From the NCBI GenBank assembly GCA_002163025.1, contig MABF01000081.1:1-38181 (forward strand): 38,181 nucleotides of DNA. Direction: 5' to 3'. The position numbers and the translations under genes are program-made. Positions 1 to 8,214 of the stretch are shown piece by piece. This DNA comes from 'Osedax' symbiont bacterium Rs2_46_30_T18 (GTDB taxonomy: Bacteria; Pseudomonadota; Gammaproteobacteria; Pseudomonadales; Balneatricaceae). The notes beneath the pieces are model-generated. The model searched no databases. It had not been told where the DNA came from and saw nothing but the letters and a program-made list of their open reading frames with translations. Position 1 is the stretch's first letter. Every line of letters starts with the position of its first letter.

Positions 1-33
1 TAGAGGCGAGTCTGGATCTAGCTTTAAAGTCAT

Positions 34-380
34 ATTATCCCTCAGAGATTAAAAATATAAGAGGCTGGCTTTTACCACCCCGGTCGATTCGTCGATAACC
101 CGCTGCGCTTCCTTTAATTGGATCAAAGTATCGCCTCTCGGGTTATTAGTCTGTTCAAGTAACTGAAAAGCCGTAACCGCTGCAGTAAAGCTAAAACGGG
201 TATGCACCAGTGGGAAGTGTGAATTTAGTTCAAATTTATATTATCCCTCAGGAATTAAGAACCTTAGAGGCTGGTTTTTACCACCCCGGTCGATTCGCCG
301 ATTACCAGTTCCGCTTCCCAAAGTTCAGTCAACGTCTCGCCTCCTGGGTTATTGATTTGCTCGAGCAGCATCGCGGCACA
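34..380. repeat. Diverged tandem duplication, period 206 bp
   Basis: The block starting near 34 recurs starting near 240 with a fixed 206-base offset and no gaps over about 135 bases. Both copies share a TTATCCCTCAG motif followed by GAGGCTGG and a run reading TACCACCCCGGTCGATTCG. Similarity fades beyond about 165 in the first copy. Confidence 0.7.
49..240 (-). pseudogene. C-terminal remnant of a second LacI-family regulator
   Basis: The minus strand is open from 240 down to a stop at 49-51 but has no start codon in frame. Its last 30 or so codons read like the C-terminus of the intact regulator next door: an LLEQ..NNP.G.TL stretch followed by ESTGVVK.SL. The DNA lines up with 240-380 at a constant offset of 206 bases, at roughly three quarters identity over 61-160, and the similarity extends into the shared bases just past the stop. 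It is therefore a diverged partial copy of the regulator's 3' end: either the leftover of a tandem paralogue or a partial duplication. No DNA-binding part is present, so it should not act as a repressor. Confidence 0.7.
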
Positions 381-1292
381 GCGTTTTCCTGCATCTTTTA
401 TGGATGAGCGCGTGGAGGTGAACATAGGCCGATCTGCATCTATGGGCAAAAAAGATAATTGATCATCGTGGATCACAATAGAGACATCTGTCGCGGGCTG
501 TAAACCCAGTTTAAGCAACGCTCTTTGCACACCCAGCGCAGGTATCACTGAAGAGACCAGAAAGGCGGTCGGCGGGTTGGGTTGCTGCATAATCTGCATA
601 GTGGCAGCAAAGCCGTAAGGCTCCATCATTTCTTCGCTGCGCATTATATTACTATCAATGGAGATACCCGCTTCAGTCAGGGCCTGTTCGTAGCCGCGTC
701 TGCGTCTGGCGGCAAAATCCATGTACTCCAGACCATTTAGCAGGGCGATACGCCGATGGCCCAAGCTGATTAAAAGCTGCGTAGCGCGTTTAAAAGCACG
801 ACGGTTATTGACGTCAAACCATGAGTAAGGGGTTTCCATCTGCTGGGCGCGTCCGTGCACTAAAAAAGGCATACCCAATTCTTGCAATAGCGCAATTCGA
901 CTATCGTTTTCCCTGGGGCCATGAATAATCACCCCATCGACCGACCTTTTGGAGGCCATGTCCCGATAGGCGGCCTCTTCCCCTTGATCTTCTACCACCG
1001 TCAGGGCCATGTGGTAACCTGATTTAGATAATACCTCACCGGTGCCGGCGATAAAGTCTGAAAAGATTGGGTTGATGATCTCTTTTTTAAAGGTGGGCAG
1101 TACATGGCCAATGGCCATAGAGCGTCCGGTAGCTAAGCTTTTAGCTTGAGTGTTGGGCCGATAGTTGTGCTCTTTGGCTGCATTTTGAACGCGAGTACGC
1201 GTTTTTTCGCTCACCTCCGGAAAGCCATTAAGGGCTCTTGATACTGTCGTCGGGGATAATTTTAAAATCTCTGAAAACTGTTTGAGATTCAT
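264..1292 (-). CDS. aglR: LacI-family transcriptional repressor of the agl operon
   Basis: This is a full-length LacI/GalR-family protein of 342 residues. Residues 1-55 form the helix-turn-helix and hinge helix (LKQFSEILKLSPTTVSRALN, later YRPNTQAKSLATG), followed by a two-lobed periplasmic-binding-protein-like sensor domain with the family's NGLEYMDFAARRRRGYEQAL and VIHDDQ segments. It is transcribed divergently from the alpha-glucoside transport operon, so the likely effector is an alpha-glucoside or a glucose derivative; this is inferred from the neighbours. Two AAAGCGCTTT palindromes in the shared upstream region fit the CG-centred operators of this family and suggest both operon control and autoregulation. 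The symbol follows the Sinorhizobium agl cluster and rests on context. Confidence 0.85.
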   Translation of the reverse strand: MNLKQFSEILKLSPTTVSRALNGFPEVSEKTRTRVQNAAKEHNYRPNTQAKSLATGRSMAIGHVLPTFKKEIINPIFSDFIAGTGEVLSKSGYHMALTVVEDQGEEAAYRDMASKRSVDGVIIHGPRENDSRIALLQELGMPFLVHGRAQQMETPYSWFDVNNRRAFKRATQLLISLGHRRIALLNGLEYMDFAARRRRGYEQALTEAGISIDSNIMRSEEMMEPYGFAATMQIMQQPNPPTAFLVSSVIPALGVQRALLKLGLQPATDVSIVIHDDQLSFLPIDADRPMFTSTRSSIKDAGKRCAAMLLEQINNPGGETLTELWEAELVIGESTGVVKTSL

Positions 1293-1357
1293 TTTGGCAC
1301 CTTAATCAATGTGGTTATTTACCAGCGCTGGGTAAAAAGTATCGGCAGTAAAAATAA

Positions 1358-1370
1358 CCAAAGCGCTTTC
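1358..1370. promoter_or_regulatory. LacI-type operator, upstream copy
   Basis: A perfect palindrome AAAGCGCTTT at 1360-1369, with a CG centre as in LacI/GalR-family operators. It is 68 bp from the regulator's start codon and 112 bp centre to centre from the second copy. It could repress the regulator gene itself or hold a DNA loop. Confidence 0.65.
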
Positions 1371-1432
1371 AATTTTTCTGGAAAGCTGATTATAGAGGCT
1401 TAACATTATAAGCAAAGGGATAATCAATTTAA

Positions 1433-1461
1433 TTGACAATAAAACAAAAAAGCGACATAGT
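1433..1461 (+). promoter_or_regulatory. Sigma-70 promoter of the agl operon
   Basis: A perfect -35 box TTGACA lies at 1433-1438, followed after 17 bases by CATAGT (4 of 6 bases of the -10 consensus). Transcription would start near 1468, just before the downstream operator, leaving a leader of about 105 bases before the binding-protein gene. Confidence 0.55.
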
Positions 1462-1470
1462 CCAATTATT

Positions 1471-1483
1471 CAAAGCGCTTTGG
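1471..1483. promoter_or_regulatory. LacI-type operator at the agl transcription start
   Basis: The palindrome CAAAGCGCTTTG (core 1472-1481) repeats the core of the upstream operator exactly. It lies immediately downstream of the predicted -10 box, where a bound repressor would block initiation. Confidence 0.7.
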
Positions 1484-1573
1484 ATAAATTAAAAATAACA
1501 AAATATAATGATCATTTGAACGCGTTTATACCTACAGAGGTTTAAACAGTTCAAGGTCAAACAGGGAGATTCC

Positions 1574-2929
1574 ATGAAGCTACCAGCTTATCTCGGTGTT
1601 GCCGCCATCGCACTATCCGCAAATATGGCCTTTGCAGGTTCAGAACTTAAATTCACACCAGGGGAAGACACTCGCTTTAATTGGGCCAGTTATGAAGCTC
1701 TAAAAAGTGTCGACCTTAAAGGCGAGACGATAACCGTTTTTGGCCCCTGGTTAGGTGCAGATAAAAAATTGGTTGAAAACGTTATTGCCTATTTCGAACA
1801 GGCGACCGGCGCCAATGTTGAATATTCTGGCTCGGACAGTTTCGAGGCGCAGATAGTAATAGACACTGAAGCGGGAGCGCCACCTAATATTGCCATTTTT
1901 CCTCAACCGGGGTTGGCGGCTGATTTAGCGGCGAAGGGTAAGTTAGCACCGCTGAGCGCAGGCACTGCTGACTGGGTCAGAGAAAACTACGCCGCAGGTC
2001 AATCATGGGTGGATTTAGGGACTTATAAAAACGCTCAGGGCAATGAAGAGTTGTTTGGTTTCTTCTATAAAGCCGATGTTAAATCTCTGGTTTGGTATTC
2101 ACCGGAAAACTTCGAAGACAGCGGTTATGAAATCCCACAGAGCATGGAAGAGCTTGTAAAGCTCAGTGACCAAATTGTCGCCGACGGCGGAACACCCTGG
2201 TGTATCGGTCTGGGATCAGGTGGTGCTACAGGTTGGGTTGCCACCGATTGGGTCGAAGACATGATGCTGCGCACTCAAGCGCCTGCTGTTTATGACCAGT
2301 GGGTCAACAACCAGATGAAGTTTGATGATCCTAAAGTATTAGCAGCTATTGAAGCTTATGGCGCTTTCGCTCGCAATGACAAGTATGTTGCCGGTGGTTC
2401 TGCCACGGTATCTACTACCGATTTCCGCGACAGCCCTAAGGGACTGTTCAGCTCTCCGCCAAAGTGCTATATGCATCGCCAGGCATCCTTTATCCCGGCA
2501 TTTTTCCCAGAGGGAACTGCAGTGGGTGAAGATGCTAATTTCTTCTATTTTCCCTCTTACGCGGCTAAAGATCTAGGAAAGCCAGTCTTAGGTGGCGGCA
2601 CACTGTTTGCCATCACTAAAGAATCCAAGGGAGCACAAGCTTTTGTCGAATTCTTAAAAACACCTATCGCACACGAGTTGTGGATGGCACAGGAGGGGTT
2701 CTTAACGCCACACAAAGGGGTTAATGTTGACGCCTATGCCAATGACAGCTTAAAGGGAATGGGCGAGATATTATTAAACGCTACTACATTTCGCTTTGAT
2801 GCTTCCGATCTGATGCCTGGTGCTATAGGTGCTGGGGCTTTCTGGACTGGAATGGTGGATTACACGGGAGGAAAGAGCGCTGAAGAGGTGGGAGCGCAGA
2901 TTCAGAAAACCTGGAATAGCATTAAATAA
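1574..2929 (+). CDS. aglE: Periplasmic alpha-glucoside-binding protein of an ABC importer
   Basis: A family 1 extracellular solute-binding protein of 451 residues. Residues 1-21 form a Sec signal peptide ending in NMAFA before Gly22. The mature part begins a typical sugar-binder fold with ITVFGPWLGADKKLVENVIA and a GAPPNIAIFPQPG strand-loop, and contains aromatic-rich segments suited to sugar stacking. An AGGGAG ribosome site at 1562-1567 supports the start. It is the first gene of the operon and is separated from the permeases by a strong hairpin, which fits the need for more binding protein than membrane subunits. Substrate assignment to alpha-glucosides (trehalose, sucrose or maltose type) is inferred from the alpha-glucosidase in the operon and the aglEFGAK order. 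Confidence 0.85.
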   Translation: MKLPAYLGVAAIALSANMAFAGSELKFTPGEDTRFNWASYEALKSVDLKGETITVFGPWLGADKKLVENVIAYFEQATGANVEYSGSDSFEAQIVIDTEAGAPPNIAIFPQPGLAADLAAKGKLAPLSAGTADWVRENYAAGQSWVDLGTYKNAQGNEELFGFFYKADVKSLVWYSPENFEDSGYEIPQSMEELVKLSDQIVADGGTPWCIGLGSGGATGWVATDWVEDMMLRTQAPAVYDQWVNNQMKFDDPKVLAAIEAYGAFARNDKYVAGGSATVSTTDFRDSPKGLFSSPPKCYMHRQASFIPAFFPEGTAVGEDANFFYFPSYAAKDLGKPVLGGGTLFAITKESKGAQAFVEFLKTPIAHELWMAQEGFLTPHKGVNVDAYANDSLKGMGEILLNATTFRFDASDLMPGAIGAGAFWTGMVDYTGGKSAEEVGAQIQKTWNSIK

Positions 2930-2945
2930 TTCCCCCTGCGAAATA

Positions 2946-2970
2946 GCGCCCAGTGATGGACACTGGGCGC
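2946..2970 (+). terminator. GC-rich intercistronic hairpin between aglE and aglF
   Basis: A perfect 10-bp stem, GCGCCCAGTG at 2946-2955 and its complement at 2961-2970, with a 5-base loop. No T-run follows, so it is more likely an mRNA-stabilising or attenuating hairpin than a full terminator. It lies 16 bases after the binding-protein stop codon. Confidence 0.6.
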
Positions 2971-3084
2971 CAATTGGCAGAAATTCTTAGCAGTGTTGCC
3001 GGCAGCAGTTAATTTGTCTCTCTAAGCGTAGAGTGCAGTTGCTGGCTACATCGACTTTAAAAATAATAAGATTAAGGAATTGTG

Positions 3085-4074
3085 ATGGAGCAAGTGTTAC
3101 TGGCGCTGTTTACCATGGTGGTCGCAGTACTTGGCTGCATTGGCTATTTCTGGGGCAGCAACGGGTTATTGGCTTTGGTCTATCCTGCCAAGGGTAAAAA
3201 TGGCGCCGCTAATATACAGAAATCAGCGGCAATTCGTCCCTGGCTGTTTATGGGGCCGGCTATTTTACTGCTGAGCGTCTATTTAATCTATCCGGTGTTT
3301 AACAGCATCTATTTATCATTGCACGGCTCATCTGGCGAGAAATTCGTCGGTTTTGCCAATTACACTTGGCTGATAAATGATGAGAAATTTATCGAGTCAT
3401 TTATCAATAATATGATGTGGCTGGTGATAGTGCCGGCAGCATCGACCTTCTTTGGTTTACTCGCTGCCGCATTAACCGACCGCATCAGCTGGGGTAACAT
3501 TGCAAAAAGCTTGATCTTTATGCCGATGGCGATCTCCTTTATCGGCGCCAGTATTATCTGGAAGTTTGTCTACGATTTTCGCGGTGAAGATGTAGAGCAA
3601 ATCGGTATTTTGAATGCCATATTAGTGCACTTCGGTGCAGAACCTCAGGCCTGGATTGTCATGCCGGGGTGGAATTCAGTTTTTTTAATGATCATTTTAA
3701 TTTGGATACAAACGGGTTTCGCCATGGTTATTTTGTCAGCGGCACTGCGTGGTATACCTGAGGAAACCCTGGAGGCAGCCACCTTAGACGGTGCTAACCC
3801 GCTGCAGATCTTTTTACAGATTAAAGTCCCGCAGATCTGGGGTAGTGTCGCCGTTGTCTGGACCACTATCACTATTTTAGTGCTCAAGGTTTTCGATATA
3901 GTGATGGCGATGACTAACGGCCAGTGGGGATCGCAAGTGTTGGCAAACTACATGTTTGACTGGATGTTTCGCGGTCACGACTTTGGCCGATCTGCCACCA
4001 TCGCACTCGTTATTATGCTGTTGGTGCTACCGGTGATGGTTTGGAATGTGCGCAATTTAAGAAATGAGAATTAA
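3085..4074 (+). CDS. aglF: Alpha-glucoside ABC transporter permease, first subunit
   Basis: An inner-membrane permease of the MalF/UgpA class, 329 residues from the chosen ATG. The frame also has GTG at 3082, but AAGGA at 3074-3078 is better spaced for ATG at 3085. An extra N-terminal hydrophobic segment (about residues 5-35) precedes a second near WLFMGPAILLLSVYLIYP, followed by the binding-protein-dependent transport domain. The cytoplasmic EAA loop that contacts the ATPase is visible at about residues 222-246 as EETLEAATLDGANPLQIFLQ. It overlaps or abuts the next gene, as expected for a heterodimeric partner. Substrate is inferred from the operon. Confidence 0.85.
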   Translation: MEQVLLALFTMVVAVLGCIGYFWGSNGLLALVYPAKGKNGAANIQKSAAIRPWLFMGPAILLLSVYLIYPVFNSIYLSLHGSSGEKFVGFANYTWLINDEKFIESFINNMMWLVIVPAASTFFGLLAAALTDRISWGNIAKSLIFMPMAISFIGASIIWKFVYDFRGEDVEQIGILNAILVHFGAEPQAWIVMPGWNSVFLMIILIWIQTGFAMVILSAALRGIPEETLEAATLDGANPLQIFLQIKVPQIWGSVAVVWTTITILVLKVFDIVMAMTNGQWGSQVLANYMFDWMFRGHDFGRSATIALVIMLLVLPVMVWNVRNLRNEN

Positions 4075-5212
4075 CATGGGTTCAATTTTAGGTAAAAATT
4101 CGGCCCTTACCTGGGTTGTACATATATCCGTACTCTTGTTGGTATTACTTTGGACAATCCCAACAGTGGGGCTGTTGATTTCATCGGTTCGGGATAAAGA
4201 TCAGTTGGTGGCAACGGGCTGGTGGACCTCTTTTTCCACCGTTGAGCGCAATTTAATTAAACGTTCCGCTCCCGCCAATGAGCAATTTAAAGAAGACGGG
4301 AAATTTATATTAAAAGGCAATGTCTTTGCCGACCAGAGTGGCACTGTGACTGCCTTTGGCTGGCGCTCGCAGCAACCTGATGCCTATGTCCCGGGAAATA
4401 CGGCGCAGATGCGCAAGGGAAAAACCTTAAAGATAGAGGCTGATGGCAGTTATTTGCTGATCTCACCGACAGCATTTAGCTCTAAAAGAGGTGCGCGTTT
4501 ATTTGTAACTGTGTTTGAGAAACCTATTTTTACTTTGGATAACTACAGTGAAGTACTCTTTGCCGAGGGCTTAGGCAAATCGTTTATCAATACCATGACA
4601 GTGACTATACCGGCGACGGTGATTCCTATATTAATTGCAGCATTTGCCGCCTACGCGCTGGCGTGGATGGAGTTCCCAGGCAGAGCCATTTTCTTGGCGG
4701 TAGTCGTAGGTCTGCTGGTTGTACCCTTGCAAATGTCGTTGATTCCGCTGTTAAAACTCTACACAACGATCGGCATTGGCAAGAGCTATATCGGAATCTG
4801 GCTTGCTCATACTGGCTTTGGATTACCTTTGGCAATCTATTTACTGCGCAATTATATTGCCGGATTACCCCGTGAGATCATCGAGAGTGCCCGAGTGGAT
4901 GGTGCCAACGATTTCCAGATTTTTGTCAAAATAATATTGCCGCTGTCGTTTCCGGCACTGGCCAGTTTCGCAATCTTCCAGTTCCTCTGGGTATGGAACG
5001 ACTTGTTAATAGCCACAGTGTTTTTAGGCAACAATGAAGAGCAATTAGTGATGACCGGGCGATTGCGTGAGATGCTCGGCTCTCGTGGTGGCAATTGGGA
5101 AATCCTTACCGCTTCTGCGTTCGTATCAATCTTGGTGCCATTAATGGTGTTTTTTACACTGCAAAAATATTTAGTGCGCGGTTTATTATCCGGTTCAGTC
5201 AAAGGGGGCTGA
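4064..5212 (+). CDS. aglG: Alpha-glucoside ABC transporter permease, second subunit
   Basis: A MalG-class permease of 382 residues. The first membrane helix (about 16-36) is followed by an inserted soluble, presumably periplasmic, stretch of about 100 residues before the core permease domain. Such an insert fits my recollection of the AglG type. The EAA loop is at about 268-292 (IESARVDGANDFQIF). Two starts are possible: ATG 4064, overlapping aglF by 11 bases, or ATG 4076, one base after the aglF stop; neither has a strong ribosome site, so translational coupling is likely. Its stop codon overlaps the glucosidase start in TGATG. Confidence 0.85.
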   Translation: MRINMGSILGKNSALTWVVHISVLLLVLLWTIPTVGLLISSVRDKDQLVATGWWTSFSTVERNLIKRSAPANEQFKEDGKFILKGNVFADQSGTVTAFGWRSQQPDAYVPGNTAQMRKGKTLKIEADGSYLLISPTAFSSKRGARLFVTVFEKPIFTLDNYSEVLFAEGLGKSFINTMTVTIPATVIPILIAAFAAYALAWMEFPGRAIFLAVVVGLLVVPLQMSLIPLLKLYTTIGIGKSYIGIWLAHTGFGLPLAIYLLRNYIAGLPREIIESARVDGANDFQIFVKIILPLSFPALASFAIFQFLWVWNDLLIATVFLGNNEEQLVMTGRLREMLGSRGGNWEILTASAFVSILVPLMVFFTLQKYLVRGLLSGSVKGG

Positions 5213-6945
5213 TGTACATGAGTTCAAAGCAACAAACCTTCACTCGCAAAGGTCACAATACAGTCAACAGTGAAAAAGACTGGTGGCGTGGGGCGGTTAT
5301 CTATCAAATATATCCAAGATCCTTTCAGGACAGCAATGGCGATGGTATAGGGGATTTGCCGGGGATTATCAGTCGCTTGCCCTATGTCGCCTCTCTTGGC
5401 GTCGATGCAATCTGGCTGTCACCTTTTTTTACCTCGCCGATGTTAGATTTTGGCTACGATGTCTCAGACTACTGTGATGTAGATCCTATGTTTGGCACTT
5501 TGGCGGATTTTGATCGGCTGGTGGTGGAGGCACACCGCCTGGGGCTAAAAGTGATGATAGATCTGGTACTCTCGCATACCTCAGATCAGCACCCCTGGTT
5601 TGTCGAATCCCGTCAGAGTCGCGATAACCCCAAACAGGATTGGTTTGTCTGGGCGGATGCTGTGGATTGCGTAGAAGGCGCAGACCTCAATGACCCGCAA
5701 CAAGTCCCCAATAACTGGTTGTCTATCTTTGGAGGCAGTGCCTGGCAGTGGGATGAGACTCGTCAGCAGTACTATTTGCACAATTTTTTGAGCTCGCAAC
5801 CGGATCTGAATTTTCATAATACGGCGGTGCAAGATGCGCTGTTGGACGTGGCGAGGTTTTGGATGCGTCGCCAGGTAGATGGCTTTAGGCTAGATACTAT
5901 TAACTTTTACTTTCACGATCAGAAATTACGCGACAACCCTATATTGCCCAGTGAGCAACGTAACTCAACTATAGCCCCAGAGGTTAACCCCTATAATCAC
6001 CAAGAGCATCTATACGATAAAAACCAGCCAGAAAACATTGCCTTTTTGCGCAGATTTCGCGCGGCAATGGACGAGTTTGAAAATGTAGCGGCGGTGGGTG
6101 AAGTGGGTGATGCGCAAAGGGGCATGCAAATCATGACCCAGTACACTGCTGGCGATGATTTGATACAGATGTGTTATGCCTTTGATTTTCTCTCTCCGCA
6201 GACATTGGACGCGCAACGTATCGCCGCAGTGATTAATCTATTCCAACAGCATTCCAGTGACAGCTGGTCCTGCTGGGCCTATTCAAACCACGATGTTATA
6301 CGTCACCCAAGTCGTTGGCAGCTTGATTGCAGCGGGCAAAAATTGATGACTTCGCTGCTCTTATCGCTGCAGGGCTCAGTCTGTTTGTACCAGGGAGAAG
6401 AGTTGGGTCTGAATGAAGGTGTAGTGGGATTTGATCAGCTGCAAGATCCCTACGGTAAAGAATTTTGGCCAAAGTTCAAAGGTCGTGACGGTTGCAGAAC
6501 ACCGATGGTCTGGTCTGATACCGCCGTAAATGCAGGCTTTAGTGAGATGCAACCTTGGTTACCCGTCGATACGCAGCAGCAGTTAAAGGCTGTATCGGTA
6601 CAAGATGTTGACAGCACTTCAAGTTTAGCCAGCTACCGGGAAATGTTGGGCTTTCGAAAATCATTTCCCGCTCTGATAAAAGGAGAGTTAGTTAATCTTA
6701 AAGTATCAGCAGCGATATTGAGTTTTGAACGAGTAATCGACCAGCAGAGAATTTTTTGCGCCTTTAATCTTAGCGATAAAGAGCAGTCGCTAGCAATCGA
6801 TGACTTCGGGCCAGATGTACCTTGGGCAGAGGGCTGGCAGACACTGCAGGGGTTAGGTTATCAGTATTCAAGCTCAGAGGCACGGCTGCAACTGCCTGCA
6901 TGGCAGGCCTTTTATGCAATACAAGGTAACAGTGACGGGCATTGA
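5212..6945 (+). CDS. aglA: GH13 alpha-glucosidase
   Basis: A cytoplasmic glycoside hydrolase family 13 enzyme of 577 residues with no signal peptide. The (beta/alpha)8 barrel starts at WWRGAVIYQIYPRSFQDSNG. Catalytic residues are visible: nucleophile Asp228 in GFRLDTINF, acid/base Glu297 in VGEVGD, and transition-state Asp361 in SNHD; region I is DLVLSH. The QPDLN element at 196-200 and the GFRLDTINFYFHD segment match bacterial alpha-glucosidases of subfamily GH13_23, including AglA. It would hydrolyse imported alpha-glucosides to glucose. The frame is open from 5095, but the start is ATG 5212 (coupled to aglG) or ATG 5218, which is better spaced from AGGGGG at 5203-5208. Confidence 0.88.
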   Translation: MYMSSKQQTFTRKGHNTVNSEKDWWRGAVIYQIYPRSFQDSNGDGIGDLPGIISRLPYVASLGVDAIWLSPFFTSPMLDFGYDVSDYCDVDPMFGTLADFDRLVVEAHRLGLKVMIDLVLSHTSDQHPWFVESRQSRDNPKQDWFVWADAVDCVEGADLNDPQQVPNNWLSIFGGSAWQWDETRQQYYLHNFLSSQPDLNFHNTAVQDALLDVARFWMRRQVDGFRLDTINFYFHDQKLRDNPILPSEQRNSTIAPEVNPYNHQEHLYDKNQPENIAFLRRFRAAMDEFENVAAVGEVGDAQRGMQIMTQYTAGDDLIQMCYAFDFLSPQTLDAQRIAAVINLFQQHSSDSWSCWAYSNHDVIRHPSRWQLDCSGQKLMTSLLLSLQGSVCLYQGEELGLNEGVVGFDQLQDPYGKEFWPKFKGRDGCRTPMVWSDTAVNAGFSEMQPWLPVDTQQQLKAVSVQDVDSTSSLASYREMLGFRKSFPALIKGELVNLKVSAAILSFERVIDQQRIFCAFNLSDKEQSLAIDDFGPDVPWAEGWQTLQGLGYQYSSSEARLQLPAWQAFYAIQGNSDGH

Positions 6946-7065
6946 CTTGCAGAATAATTTGTAGCAGGTGGTGCGCACAGCGCAGTGGATATTGCCTATA
7001 GGGACCTTTTTAATTAAAAGTACTCTCGTTAGGCAGGCAAATATTTATAAAAACAAGAGTGAAAT

Positions 7066-8163
7066 ATGGCAAATTTGAAACTGACTAATGCCAGCAAAGT
7101 CTATGGGAATGTTCCTGTATTAACCGACATTAATTTACAGATTGAGCAAGGTGAATTAATTGTCTTTGTCGGCCCCTCAGGCTGTGGGAAATCGACTTTG
7201 TTACGGATGATTGCAGGGCTGGAGAGCATCAGCAGCGGCCAGCTGGAAATAGACGGCAAGTTGATGAACCAAGTACCACCGGCAAAGCGGGGGATTGCCA
7301 TGGTGTTTCAATCCTATGCGTTGTACCCGCACTTAAGCGTGCGCGACAATATGAGCTTTGCGCTGAAAATAGCCAAAGTTCCCCGTGACGAAATTGACCG
7401 GACAGTAGAGGAGGCGGCTGCATCACTGCAACTAACAGAGTATTTAGACAGACTTCCCAAAGCGCTTTCTGGAGGTCAGCGTCAGCGGGTGGCGATTGGT
7501 CGGGCTATCGTGCGCGATCCAAAAATATTTCTCTTTGATGAGCCGCTGTCAAACTTGGATGCAGCGCTGCGAGTAGCCACTCGCATAGAAATAGCGCAAC
7601 TGAAGGAGAAAATGCCGGACAGTACCATGGTTTATGTGACCCACGATCAGGTGGAGGCGATGACCTTAGCGACCAGAATCGTGGTGTTAAACAATCGTGG
7701 TATAGAACAAATCGGTACGCCCTTAGAGTTATACCAAAAGCCTGCAAATAAGTTTGTCGCTACCTTTATAGGGTCTCCGGCGATGAATCTGCTACCGGCA
7801 ACAGTGCTAGAGTCGGGGCTGAAAACTCGTTTAACCTTAGAACAAGGTGGGTCGGCAACTGTTCCTATCGCCACCACTAAGGCGGATGAGAGTTTAGTCT
7901 TTAGCTTAGGTGTCAGACCTGAAGATATGCAGATAACTGACACTGATGACTATATATTTAAAGGGGAAATAAATTATATTGAAGCTTTAGGGGAAGTGAC
8001 CTTAGTGTATTTTAACAATCCCCATGACAAGGTACCTATTATCGCCAAAGTCGCGGGCATCCAATCTTTTGTACGCGGTCAGATTCTGAAATTTACGGTT
8101 GCTGCAGATAAGTTACAGCTCTTTGATCAGCAGGGAATTTCCTGTAAATACCGAAAAGACTAG
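7066..8163 (+). CDS. aglK: ABC transporter ATPase of the alpha-glucoside importer
   Basis: A MalK/UgpC-type ATPase of 365 residues that would power import through the AglF-AglG pore. Visible motifs are Walker A GPSGCGKST (36-44), Q-loop FQSYALYPHL, signature LSGGQ (134-138), Walker B IFLFDEP (154-160) and switch His193 in VTHDQ. A C-terminal TOBE-type regulatory region follows from about residue 235 (SPAMNLLPA, SLGVRPEDM). It is the last gene of the operon, 120 bases after the glucosidase; that gap holds no clear terminator. An AAAGCGCTTT string at 7459-7468 matches the operator core but lies inside the LPKALSGG codons and is probably coincidental. Confidence 0.88.
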   Translation: MANLKLTNASKVYGNVPVLTDINLQIEQGELIVFVGPSGCGKSTLLRMIAGLESISSGQLEIDGKLMNQVPPAKRGIAMVFQSYALYPHLSVRDNMSFALKIAKVPRDEIDRTVEEAAASLQLTEYLDRLPKALSGGQRQRVAIGRAIVRDPKIFLFDEPLSNLDAALRVATRIEIAQLKEKMPDSTMVYVTHDQVEAMTLATRIVVLNNRGIEQIGTPLELYQKPANKFVATFIGSPAMNLLPATVLESGLKTRLTLEQGGSATVPIATTKADESLVFSLGVRPEDMQITDTDDYIFKGEINYIEALGEVTLVYFNNPHDKVPIIAKVAGIQSFVRGQILKFTVAADKLQLFDQQGISCKYRKD

Positions 8164-8214
8164 CAAAGATGCCGTTCAATAATCACAGGGTGAATGTTGA
8201 GCGCTGATCAATAA

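Noticed and set aside
5095-5211. Extended N-terminus of the alpha-glucosidase
   Set aside because: This stretch lies inside aglG; the coupled ATG at 5212 or 5218 has the ribosome site and matches the family start.
7459-7468. Third copy of the AAAGCGCTTT operator core inside aglK
   Set aside because: It encodes part of the conserved LPKALSGG signature, far from a promoter, so chance is the simpler explanation.
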